Below, in pieces: positions 1 through 11,160 of a stretch of DNA of 64,000 nt (position 1 is the stretch's first letter; the number at the start of each line of letters is the position of its first letter). The notes below the pieces were generated by a model, which was not told the DNA's origin, did no database searches, and saw only the letters and a program-made list of their open reading frames with translations. The translations under genes and the position numbers were made by a program. The stretch is taken from assembly GCF_964355755.1 (NCBI RefSeq), contig NC_092675.1:8528312-8592311 (forward strand). Reading direction: 5' to 3'. Origin of the DNA: Antedon mediterranea. Lineage: Eukaryota > Echinodermata > Crinoidea > Comatulida > Antedonidae.

Positions 1-703
1 CTAAAGCTTTAGATTTATAAGCGTGAGAAAATTGTCAAGATTCATCAATACCCAGATTTGTATTGTCATTGTCTAAATAGATTCGTCTACCATTATAATC
101 TGTTTTGACTTTTCAATGAAAAGCCAAATAGGTAAGATTACTGTCTATATCCTTTAACAATATTATACAATTACTGTACAAATATATACAAAATTTGTAT
201 ATTGTTAAAGAAAATGTAATTTTTATATTGCTTATGGCTGTTACAGCAATCTTAAGCATTGTAGTTTGTAGTCTTCTCTTTCTGGCTAAACATTTTAATA
301 AAAGATTCTATTTTTGCAAGAGTTTGTATATCAGAATGCCAGCGATGGTACTAACTGATACAATCTTTTCCAATGTTATTATTATATTGACCCATAGAGA
401 GAGGCCTATCAGTATTGACCATCAACTAAACAATTTGCATTGATAATAAATTTAAGTAAATTCTTAAATGAATGAAATAAAATGACTTTGCAATATGTCA
501 TTTAAAATTTATTCAGTAGACATAGATGCAGCATTTATTAATAAGTCATTATCTATTTAAAACTGTTGACACTATTAGTATAAGAAGCATTCAAATTAAA
601 GAATTAAAATTATGAAACAAATATTATCATTTATCTAGGAAAAACGTAGTACTTTTATCATGCATCAAGCTTGTGTTAATATAAATACACTGATAAGTAT
701 TAT

Positions 704-1168
704 TACCGTATTTATTCGAAAAAAAAACGCCCTTCATTTGGAATAAACACCCCCACCCTTTGAATAATAAATGCCTAGAAGCAATTATTTATTTCCTTGA
801 TTAAACGCCCCAACCACATGCACATTACACAATATTGTACATTGACATGATCTACAATTTACTAAGAATTTTTTATACAATTTTTACTGTATTTTATAAC
901 TTAATATCAATTGTGTTGTATTTATTTGATTACTGTATACAGTACTGTACATGTTAAGTTCAACGTAAATTATTTTCTTTCTTTCCTAAACTATTACAAT
1001 AATATAAATTAATAAGGTACTTAAATAAGGTACAGTAGGTTATCATATTACACCAAAACAAAAAATAAACGGCTCTTCCAAATAAACGCCTCCTTCGCAT
1101 AAAATCCCAACCTAAAAACCCTCTTATATTAATACAATATACTGGCGTTTATTCGAATAAATACGGTA
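704..1168. mobile_element. MITE with 25-bp terminal inverted repeats
   Basis: A 465-bp non-coding element bounded by TACCGTATTTATTCGA on the left and its reverse complement on the right, with AATAAACGCC continuing the repeat inward. TA dinucleotides flank both ends. Further internal AATAAACGCC-like words occur near 745, 815 and 1085. No coding capacity is seen. It lies in the EGF gene region, downstream of the last visible exon. Confidence 0.7.
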
Positions 1169-1471
1169 TACAATTTAAATAACTACTTTCTAAGCCTTAA
1201 TCAAGGGCGGATCCAGGGGTAGCATTTCCGCTTTATGACAGAATTTAATTATGAACAACCTTTTAATATCTATTTTTGACATACTATTAGTATTATATCT
1301 TAGCGCTCCTATAAAAGATTCTGGATCTGCCCTTGATACTAAAGGTACATATAGTTACTGTTAAGTATACCCAGATGTGAATAATAAGCCAAATGAAGTC
1401 CCAGAACTGTTTCCCTACAATACTTAGTCTACTCTAGCAAAGTATAAATTACTTTATTCACCCCAACTCAC

Positions 1472-1582
1472 ACAAATCACAGTTTTTTCCGATATAGTTA
1501 GGTTTGCAAGTGCATTCGTACGATGTACCATTGTCAGTACAGGTTCCACTATCACAAGGAGATGGGTCGCATAATGAACGCG
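1472..1582 (-). CDS. EGF gene exon 3: EGF module 3
   Basis: 111 nt between a TTTCAG acceptor and a GTGAGT donor, phase 1 to phase 1. It contains CDPSPC, GTC, YECTC and KNC. It is too short and interrupted to appear as a long open frame; it was found by matching phase and cysteine spacing to exon 2. Confidence 0.82.
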
Positions 1583-3154
1583 CTGAAATGGTTTCCAAAT
1601 ATAGACATTTGTAATAGACATGTAATGTAATAACAGACTAGATTAATTATCAAGTATCAACTATAGTAGTACTGTAGGCATACAGTATAGAATTGAGTAA
1701 TCACTTTACAATTATAGGAATAGAACAGGTAATCAATATCATTAAACTGTGTTTATTAATTCAATAGTTATAAACTATACTAGCAGTAGGTTACTATCAG
1801 ATTCATGTGTAAGCAGTAATTGATGACATTACTTAATGAATTGTGTAAAACAAGAGGGGAAGTCGCATAATAAGTTGAAGGGGTCACTAACAACTGGGTT
1901 CATATTCACACAAAGGCCTAGGAGAGAAGAATTGGCGGAGCCAGACAATCTGCTTATTGCATTTCACCATGAAACCCATATTTATATATTTTTTTTTCAA
2001 TATTAGGGCGACCATAGTGTTGCCCGGAAAAACTCTTGAGTCCTTAAAAAATGTTACTTAGCGTCAGTATGCTTTATTTTAAGTATATTAAAGGCAAAAA
2101 CATATTTTTCTATAATTATTTTAAAAACTTACACAATTCACAATTCAATCCCACAAATAAATCTGGGCACTGACAATTGTAGAAAGTGTCTAAAGGTACA
2201 CATGTACCACCATTAAGACACGGAGAGTTGTTACACACTTCGCTATCTGAAACAGTTAAATTATTCCTTAGAGGCCGGTTAACACAACATGTAGCAGTGA
2301 ATGTAATGCTTCCAATCAAACATTCAATTCAGTAACAATTTCTTTCCCAAAATATGTTTTTATTATGATTCGAGGCTCTTTTACATTTTGTATAATTCAC
2401 TGACCTCTTAAGTCTGAGGTGGGATTTGAACCAGACATTGAGTAAGCAGGTTAATCACATGTTAGCACTCTATTATTGTATTGTTTGGTCCACCCAAACC
2501 TCCCCCTAACCCCCGCCTACTAAAAAAGAGACAGTGAACTTAACATGATTCTTTGAAGTGAATGACCCAATAAATCTATGCAATACTGTATCTCATTCAT
2601 AACATTACTAGCCTTAATAATAAACACACTTAATTTGATATAAAAAAACATGTTGCAATATAATCGCTACATAAGAATTATTATTATTATTGAAATACCA
2701 ACAAAACTATTTAATCAAAGAAACATGTACTACAGACATGATGATACTATACTATAATGCCTCCATAAATAACCAGTATAACACATCCTCCTTATTAATT
2801 TGCTATGAAGCATTATTTGAAATCAGTAATATTTTGTTATAGTATAACCAACTCCCTGGTATAATAAACATGAAAGAAGAAAAAATATGAATTATACTTT
2901 ATATACTTATTGAAAGGATTAATTTAAAATTAAACATTGACAAAGTAGATACAGATTATCAACTTACAATTATCACAGTCTTCTCCAGAAAATCCTGTGA
3001 TACAAGTACAAGTATAACTATTAGAAGATGCTGTAAATGTGCATATACCATCATTCTTGCAAGGATTCGGCTCACAACCTATACCAGATGAAATTGGAAA
3101 AAACAAACACATAATAACAAATAAAATAGTCCTCCGTTGCATTTTCAATTTCAT
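1472..3154 (-). CDS. Secreted EGF-repeat protein, 5' part (three exons seen)
   Basis: Coding exons are 2968-3154, 2133-2246 and 1472-1582, all bounded by GT-AG sites and all joined in phase 1, the classic symmetric phase of EGF-module exons. The ATG at 3154 starts a signal peptide (basic MKLKMQRR, then a hydrophobic [10 protein letters not shown] core). Each exon then supplies one EGF module with six cysteines (pattern CxxxxC...C...CxC...C). There is no Asp/Glu calcium-binding signature before the first cysteine, so these look like plain EGF rather than cbEGF modules. Exons of 111-114 nt fit one module each. The gene continues past position 1, so total length and any anchor or other domain are unknown. 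Many animal proteins (Notch-like, fibropellin-like, matrix proteins) begin this way, so I assign no orthologue. Confidence 0.85.
2133..2246 (-). CDS. EGF gene exon 2: EGF module 2
   Basis: 114 nt between a TTTCAG acceptor and a GTAAGT donor, phase 1 to phase 1. It contains CNNSPC, GGTC, NCQC and LNC, giving the six EGF cysteines. Confidence 0.85.
2968..3154 (-). CDS. EGF gene exon 1: signal peptide and first EGF module
   Basis: 187 nt, ending in phase 1 at a GTAAGT donor. It encodes the signal peptide (about residues 1-25) and EGF module 1, from GCEPNPC to GEDC. A pyrimidine-rich acceptor-like stretch lies just upstream of the ATG, so a 5'UTR exon may precede it. Confidence 0.85.
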
Positions 3155-5990
3155 TTCTGCTAAACTTCCAGGAAAAAAATCAAAATGTTATCCTTTACAT
3201 CAGTCTTGCTGATTTAATAATACATGATGCTTTTGTTGATATTGCAATATTTAACTATCGAGTTTTCTAGTTATGTAATATATAGTCCAAGTGAAGTGGT
3301 ATCGCTGATGTGACTTGCTTTTTCTGTATCCGACTCTAGTGATTTACTTCTGTCAGATTGGGAGAGAATAGGCTGTACTCATTTGCATAACAACTGTCAA
3401 CTAAACAATGCTTTAAGCACAAACTGAAATAAAGCCTGTCCAATAGTACTAGATTTCACACTGACATTAAACAGAGTTACCCTGATCAGCAAATCAAACA
3501 CAAGGATAGCCAAACAATACTTGCGTGCATCAACACACCCAGTGTATGAGTAATTTTGTGCTTGAACACACATTTATTCCATAAGCAATTAGGACCAGTT
3601 GAAAACAAAAACAAATACATTATGTTTTTGACACTAATATACCATCGACCTCAATGATATACCATCATTATAAAGAACATAAAAGTGTCTAAATTAATAT
3701 TTAGCGATGTTTGCAATTTCTTTCAAAATAGACAATGCTTAACATTTTGTTCTTGTATACATGCAGTAACCATTTGTTCTATCATGCTAATGAACATTAG
3801 ATACACATAACACTCATTTGTCTACTAGGCCTATATCAATTTCAACAATTTGATGTGTGTTTATATTTGAGTAAATCATTAACACAACATATGAAAAAAA
3901 AAAGATTAATCAAGTGAATATTATTATATAAATGTTAGGAAAGAATGCCATACCATATTTGGGTGTTGATCCACATCCATTATGAATAATAGACCTATGG
4001 TAATCAGTACAACTGGCAACTTGGTAACAGCAACTAATAACAAGGTAAAAACAATAATTAAATTAAAAAGTATATTTTGTTGTATAATACATATATAAAA
4101 TGATATTAATTCTTGTTGTTAGTCAATATTACCATTTTGGTCCCTTACCTTACATTATGCTTATTTGTCATATTTAGGCTACTTGCTAGTCAATTGGTCA
4201 AGCGGTTAAGGTAGGGGGTGCCAACGGTTACCGTACCTAAAGAAGGGCCAACAATATTGACATGGGTTTGAGGCTGATTTGCTCCTAGTTCTGGTGGTGG
4301 AACAAGTTTGCTTGGATAGCTATAAACCAGTCCAGTGTACACAGTTTGCCTAAAAACCCAGTTCATCATTTAAGGTGTGAACTCACCCAGTGTACTCACC
4401 CAGTGTGCGCCCCCAGTGTGTGTAAACACTGGGGTTTACAGAAAGGTGTAGAAATCATACCATTAAAACAGTTGTGAAAATTTATCTAAAATTCTCAAGC
4501 ATTCCATCAATGTTTTATTGCTACACAAACAAGTTATTGGCCGCATATATATTATCCATCTCTACCTGCCAAATTTATTTCTATATTTATTGTTCATGCT
4601 TTTTTTATTTTGATGTATATATTTATATTTTTCTACTTTGTTTTTTCCCCCCATTGTTTGCTCAAGGTGTTGCCACCTGTTCATCCCTTTCTTTTTGCTG
4701 CCTTTGTGCTTTGTATTTCATGTTTACCAACCTCAATGGCTTTTTGCTAATTTTTCTATAACAAATACCGTATATTCCAAATAATTTAAAACAAAAACAC
4801 ATTATTATTTTTGGCTACAGGGCCCCAAGAAGTAGGAATTTAGAATTTAACCATTCCGTATAATCCCAACCAATATTATGACTGTACATTACTATATGCC
4901 AAAATATTGATTAATTGTATTGTTTATAAAACAAAAGTTACTAGGCTTGGTACATTTCATTTTTTTTATTATTCCATATTGGACTTTTCAATCTACTGTA
5001 TACCGCTTTCGGGTACAAAATAGATTTCTGCTATGACGTTTTCGGCACCATACATTAAAAATGTTTATACTAAAATTAATATATTCAATTATAAAATTAA
5101 AACAAAATTATTTTATACACAAAGTAGGTAGCTTTACAACAACAATAATCGACATCATCATCTCAATTTATACATAATCCGCAACAAAAGTTGTTTAATC
5201 AGAGACAGATTGTCTGATTCCATTGACTCATGTAAGGTGTGATTGTTCATATTTTCTTCATTTCCATTTTACCAGCACATCCTTCCTTCGTCTAATTTAG
5301 AAGGGGTGAATAACTTGCTGTAAAGAGGTAGGAGCAGATGTGATACACACAACATGCTACATATGACCATGATCAATCATTCATTATATCTAAAAATTAT
5401 CAACTTTTGTGTTAACAGAATAATCAGGTGTTTATTATTGTAAGAAAATCTTTCTAAGAAAACATTTTCACACATATTAAATAGCAAAATAATGTCACTT
5501 GGTTAGTATGTGCTGCATATATATCTGAAATGGTAATCTTATGAAAATATGATCATGTAGATACAGTGTTATGAAATCATTGGTCATAAATTAAAATTCA
5601 ACACAACACACAAGTCAGTTTCATATCAATAATATATCAGTTCTACAAAAACATTTTAAAGTGCCTGTGAGTTTTATTTGAAGTTGTACTCGATACAGAA
5701 ATGCAAACATATTATGTTTTAAAACAGTAGCCACTTTCAATTTGTATCGATAATATGTTCATAAACATCGACCTCACAAATATGCTCAGGAAAAACTTAA
5801 CTTAACTTACGTGATTGAAAATAACTTCCTAAGATTGTTACTGAATCTTTATTTCAGGATGTTTATTGTTCAGGAGGGGTTTTTGTTTTTTGGGGGCGGG
5901 GAAGAGTTGATTGTAGGGTTGGCGTTTAATCGAGGGAGTGTTTTGGGTGTAATATGGTAACATGTATAATTACATAAATTCCTCCTAAAA
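3155..5990. other. Region upstream of the EGF gene, no gene recognised
   Basis: AT-rich sequence without exon-like frames on either strand. The only structured part I see is the SINE-like stretch at 4,190-4,460. The promoter of the EGF gene should lie near 3,160-3,500, but no TATA box can be assigned with confidence. Confidence 0.5.
4190..4460 (+). mobile_element. Possible tRNA-derived SINE
   Basis: A box-A-like word (TGGTCAAGCGGTTAAGG) at about 4,194 is followed about 70 bp later by a box-B-like word (GGGTTTGAGGCTG). This is the spacing of an internal Pol III promoter. The tail contains short repeats of CACCCAGTGT at 4,384-4,430. No target-site duplication was found, so limits are approximate. 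Confidence 0.4.
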
Positions 5991-6002
5991 AAAGTACAAT
6001 AC

Positions 6003-6345
6003 TTTCTGTAAACTTTTGAGAATTGTTGCCATGCAATGTTGTTGACTGATCGGGTTCGGAAATCAACTTGTCTGTGTGCACAGTCTATAACTCCGTGTAT
6101 AAAGTTATAATTTTGAGATCTATAAAGTAAAGTACAATACTTTCTGTAAACATTTTGAGAATTTTTGCCATGCAATGTTGTTGACTGATCGGGTTCGGAA
6201 ATCAACTTGTCTGTGTGCGCTGTCTATAACTCTGAGTCTAAAGTTAGAATTTTGAGAATTTTTGCCATGCAATGTTGTTGACTGATTGTGTTCGGAAATC
6301 AACTTGTCTGTGTGCGCCGTCTATTAAACTCTGTGTCTAAAGTTA
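6003..6345. repeat. Tandem repeat, three copies of about 115 bp
   Basis: Three diverged copies (about 6,003-6,118, 6,133-6,245 and 6,249-6,345) share TTGCCATGCAATGTTGTTG, then ATCGGGTTCGGAAATCAACT and a GTCTATAACTC segment. Open frames crossing them on the minus strand are repeat translations, not genes. Confidence 0.85.
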
Positions 6346-6959
6346 GAGCACTGCCTTTTTAATGGCCTAACTTCACGGCCTATAGCAGCATTCGTCAATG
6401 ATTTACGATGGATAATTTGAACAAAACCAATAATTCATGTTTTGTAAGGAGAGACTATTTCATTCGATTTTCAACTGATGAAATATTCTCACCATCCAAC
6501 TCATAAACATTCATTATTTCAATAATACTGGGTATATATGCATGTGATGGGACATTTATCCAAGGAAAAAGAGTAAATGCCCTGGTGCGTTTATTCAAAA
6601 CAGGTACAGTATTTGTATGAACAGTTGACTTGAAATAAATGCCAACAATTAGTTTCTATGAATTTGTCCATGAGCTTAACAAAGCTTTGTGTTTTTTTTC
6701 TGATCAGTTTAGTCATGGAAAATGTCAGTGATTTTGCCAATATATTATCTATTGTTTGTAATGTATTACATATTGTATACCAAACATCTTTTACATTGCT
6801 ATTTTTTTTTCTATTTTACCAAGAATTGAACACAAAATCCAAGAACCAATACATGGAAATAAATTATGCACCTAAAAACAGTAAATTAAATTTATAATTT
6901 TGGTGTCATTTCTCATACTGCCTCTGTAGAATACTATACTAACGGTGTAGGATGTGTAG

Positions 6960-7480
6960 GTAGTTAGTAAAACCGTTGATCAAGATAGACTGATGTTAGT
7001 TACACCTGTGGTCAAGATAGACTATGTTAGTTACACCTGTGATCAAGATAGACTGATATCAGTTACACCTAATGTTAGTTACACCTTTGATCAAGATAGA
7101 CTGATATAAGTTACACCTGATTATAGTTACACCTGTGATCAAGACTGAATGTTAGTTACACCTTTGATCAAGATAGACTGATATAAGTTACACCTGATGT
7201 TAGTTACACCTGTGATCAAGATAGACTAAATGTTAGTTACACCTTTGATCAAGATAGACTGATATAAGTTACACCTGATGTTAGTTACACCTGTGATCAA
7301 GACTGAATGTCAGTTACGCCTTTGATCAAGATAGACTGATATAAGTTACACCTGATGTTAGTTACACCTGTGATCAAGATAGACTAAATGTTAGTTACAC
7401 CTTTGATCAAGATAGACTGATATAAGTTACACCTGATTATAGTTACACCTGGTAGTCAAGACTGAATGTTAGTTACAAGA
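6960..7480. repeat. Minisatellite built on GTTAGTTACACCTGTGATCA
   Basis: About 500 bp of alternating short modules: GTTAGTTACACCT, then GTGATCAAGATAGACT or TTTGATCAAGATAGACT, then GATATAAGTTACACCT. Copies vary by small indels and T/G changes. It is not CRISPR-like, because the spacers are themselves repeats. Confidence 0.85.
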
Positions 7481-7999
7481 TGTTATGATAGTTATTAAAT
7501 AGTTAATATAACAATGTTGTGAGTGTGGACCACCATAATCTAGTTTATTATCATGATTTGATTTGATTAACGCCATCATCATCACCGCACCAGCATACTG
7601 TAGTTTATATTAAAACATTCCTAAAAAACATTTAATATTAGGCCTATTAGATAGTATTAGACCACATTTGAAAATGCAATGCTGGCAAGAGGGCAGCATC
7701 AAATTGTATTGTTTGTCTGCAAACACATACAAAACCACAACTTTCTTTAAACTATACTTTCTATTTGTTTCAAAGCACCTGTTTATAAATGTCAATACAT
7801 AACAGTATCTTTATATATTAATACTACTAATATTACTCCTTCGAAACCGCTAAATGATACATGCTCACATTTGGCACACTAATGGCTATGTCACTTTCCT
7901 GAATTTTAAGCATAAACAGATAGGCAAAACAAAACCACAGTAATTTGACATCTCAGCGGTCATGTTTTCGCGAGTTGCTATGTCACATATCAACTACGC

Positions 8000-8286
8000 T
8001 GCCGTTCCACAATCTATGGGTCACGACTCAATGTTTGGGCAACGAAAAAAATATTATGGGTCGCGAAATTGTTTTCGATGCTGAAACTTTTTATCAATTA
8101 TACAGTGATCTAGATGTCAAATGTTCTCAGAATCTGCAACACTGATTATACATTTTAAATCTACAGTTTGAGTTGCGTACCGCACATGGGGAGGGGGGGT
8201 ATGTGGCTCAAATACGCAATGTTGGGTCATGCAAACCTCCAAAATAGGATCATGGGGTCGCGGTCAAAAAAGGTTGTGGAACACTG
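8000..8286. mobile_element. hAT-type MITE with 8-bp target-site duplication
   Basis: A 287-bp element. The right end, read inward on the minus strand, is CAGTGTTCCACAACC; the left end is TGCCGTTCCACAATC. These imperfect terminal inverted repeats carry the hAT-type CAGTG end. An exact 8-bp duplication AACTACGC flanks it at 7,992-7,999 and 8,287-8,294, the length hAT transposases make. Both ends also carry GGGTCGCGA-like words. No transposase frame is present, so it must have been moved in trans. Confidence 0.85.
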
Positions 8287-8432
8287 AACTACGCAACCTC
8301 CTCTGTTGTGTACTGTCATGGCCGGATCTACAAATACCATGACAGGCCTCCAAATTAAAACAGTGTTTAGTCTCGGCAGTCGGACAACCATCGAATGATT
8401 GCGTGATTGAAGTTATAATTAATTACACTTAC

Positions 8433-8553
8433 CCTTTGAACAGAATGAATGTAGTAAATCACGGTTTGGCTCAGTGAGTAAAACGCTGTGGCGATTGACA
8501 TCAATACTTAGTACATTTTGAATTTTTTGAAATTGAGTTTGAATTTGCGAAAC
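8433..8553 (-). CDS. Orphan exon candidate, gene unknown
   Basis: A 121-nt open segment lies between a good acceptor (TTATTTACAG) and a consensus donor (GTAAGT). Read in phase 0 it gives about 40 residues beginning VSQIQTQFQKIQNVLSI and including LLTEPNRDLL. I do not recognise the family. No ATG-bearing first exon or matching next exon was found between 3,200 and 10,980, so it may be a real exon of an unseen gene or a chance splice pair. Confidence 0.35.
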
Positions 8554-10982
8554 CTGTAAATAATAAGTATTACCGCTTAAAACAAAAAAAGTAAAACAAA
8601 CAAAAAATACACCCAAACTATAGTTTGGTATTTTATACTTTCGCTACGCACGCATCATCTAATTTCGACTACCACCATGTGCCATTTTTTGTGTTGATTT
8701 CAAAGTTCGTAAGCAGCTGTAGTTTTATTATTCCAATACTTCATATATTATTTCTATAAATTACCTATTTATAATTTATCATTGAAATGTTTGAAACTGC
8801 CGACTGATTTACGTGTAATAATATTCACACAGCACAATATTTCTTTAGCGTACGTCTTTTATTTTCATAAAGTCATGAAAAGTCAAAAGTAAAGTCTAAA
8901 GTTCCATATCCAGTATTGCTTTCATTTTTAGAGCTAACAGATATTTCAGAGTGAAGGGATAGTGTATAACAAAATCAATGTTCGTAAACAGTTCCTAATT
9001 ATATTCTTGATAGAATTTGTTTTTATTTTAATAATTTTTATTTTTATCAGAGTTACTCCCAAAGTTTATAACCACATATTAGGGCAGAAAAAGACCATGC
9101 AGTACACAGGTTAATGCTGGTACAAATAATAAATGTTTAAGAGTGTAATGATAATAATAGTTCATTCTTATATAGCGCATTACAAGCACTGCAGAGTTGA
9201 AATATAATCTTTCCTTATTCATCAAATGCCATTGTACCATTACACGAATATAAAACATTCATTATTTGTTTTATATAATATCTAAATAGATTACTGTCAT
9301 TTGAATCAGATTGTGTAGTAGGTCTACATTTGATTCACATTGAAACAGTAACATTTATTTGATTTTTTGTAAATATATGATTTTTTTTTATAATATATTA
9401 AATATTATATTTATTTGGATTTATAAACACATCTACTGTAGTGTGAATATGTCAACAAATAATCTTAGGCCAAAAGCTATGCTAAAATCACATAGGCCTA
9501 GTCTAATACAATTAGGCTATGAAAGCAATTCCATTACAAAACTTCGACAGGCAACTGGAACTGATTTAGGCAAATTTTTTTGTCTTCTACAAATGTTCCA
9601 TTAATTAATCAAAATCATATTATCTCTCCAAAAATGTACCGTCGCGATACACTCGTACCAAGAATCACTGCGGCGGAAAAATAGGCGGACCTGTTGGATT
9701 TATAAAGTAATGGTCTAAAAAAAATATTTTTCAAACGCAAACAATTTTTTTTTTCCTACATGGAAAAAATTGTAAAAAGTACTATTGCACCCCATGTGAC
9801 CAAAAATCGTCAAATCAAATGACATGAGTTTATTTAGGTATTATATAAGTTATATTCTATTTAATATAGATATTGATTATCTTACTTATTTATTCATACA
9901 TGAATACATTGTTCATTTTAATTTATTACTTATATTTGTAAATTAATATGTTAATAAATTAAGACTTTTCTTTTTTTCTGTCAACGTTGAGTTGTAATGA
10001 GTTGCATTGAGATACACTTAGTCAACAACATTCAATGATTTTACAGGGAAAAGAGTAAGTTGCAGGCTGTGTTTGGGTTATTGAAGTTTCAATGATTGAT
10101 ATGAATGTGGTGCAAAATCAATGCAAGATATCATAAAGAATATTCAATAATTGTTGTAAGCATGTGAAAAAAAATTATCTAGAATATCATACGGTATATG
10201 GAAAAATATGGCCTAAAGTGAGATACACCCACACATTGTATTTGAAAGACACTAATTCTTTTAACATATCACCAGCCTACTGCTGCTACAGCTACACTGC
10301 CTATTTCAGCACCCTGACTGATAAGAGGAGACAAATTGATCAAGCTTGAAGGACAAGCAGAGCTGTTCTGCACCAACATACCTTGCGTTTGAACAAGAGA
10401 GTACTATCCAGATATGACACATTGACAAGCATCAGGCTTTGAAAATGTACTCAATGACAGATTGCCAGTAACAAAGAGAGAACACATAACCTGATTGGTG
10501 CATCCATTAAATCTGACTGAGTTGAATGGAGAGTTTTTTTATTCGATTAAAGATTAACTGTTAACTCTCAATTTCTATACAGGACACAGTGTTGTTGTGC
10601 TCAACCAATTCTAAATCCCAATGCAACTAACCACAACTCAATGTTGAAATAATATGAAAAAGATGATAAAAACTGCAATCAACCATTTTCAATCAAGACA
10701 TAAAAATATAATTTCTTAAATATCAATTCCGTTGTTATTATATTACAATTAATATAACTTTAAAATAGAAAATGTTTCAGCATGACATCATCTTATACAT
10801 TAGTTACACCCTTGTAGTTTGATCTGAAAAGAAAAAAACATCGAAAACTAATTCTTTTGTCCAGCCGAGTATTTTACTGCACATAACATATCAGTCAGAA
10901 ATAATTAAAATCCAGTTTCATAAACTAAATATTATTAAATATTAACATTAACTATTCCTGTAAATGTATATCATATTAACTA
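8554..10982. other. Intergenic AT-rich DNA
   Basis: No convincing exon, RNA gene or bounded element seen. A short CpG-bearing patch at about 9,640-9,690 stands out from the AT-rich surroundings. Confidence 0.5.
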
Positions 10983-11160
10983 TTAAACATACTTGGACGG
11001 TGTAGTTGGCTTAGTTCCTCTTCTTCTGTCACAGTCTCCACAGAATATAGGATCAATGATGTTCCAAAAAAAGAGGATACCACAAACCCAACTGGAAACC
11101 ATCTTCACATAGAATGGAGGCCATGTTCGCTGAAAGTTTTCTAGTTTTGCATACTGAGGT
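10983..11160 (-). CDS. SERINC: SERINC exon k: C-terminal helix and stop
   Basis: 178 nt, starting in phase 2 after TATTAAAAG. It encodes [20 protein letters not shown], a last helix, a short CGDCDRRRG tail and TPSKYV before TAA. The tail is longer and more basic than in human SERINCs. Confidence 0.93.

Noticed and set aside
195-443. 82-codon open frame on the plus strand
   Set aside because: It starts at TTG, not ATG, has no splice or promoter context and resembles no protein; it is AT-rich chance.
5250-5330. Exon-like segment on the minus strand after CTCTTTACAG
   Set aside because: In the only phase that would join the orphan exon at 8,433 it reaches a stop after eight codons and has no homology; too weak to call.
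6960-7480. Possible CRISPR-like array
   Set aside because: The spacers are repeats too, the repeat lengths vary, and the sequence is clearly eukaryotic.
8419-8616. Secreted protein starting at 8616 with a hydrophobic N-terminus
   Set aside because: The supposed start codon is TTG and the hydrophobic stretch is the T-rich tract before a splice acceptor; only the part from 8,553 down looks like an exon.
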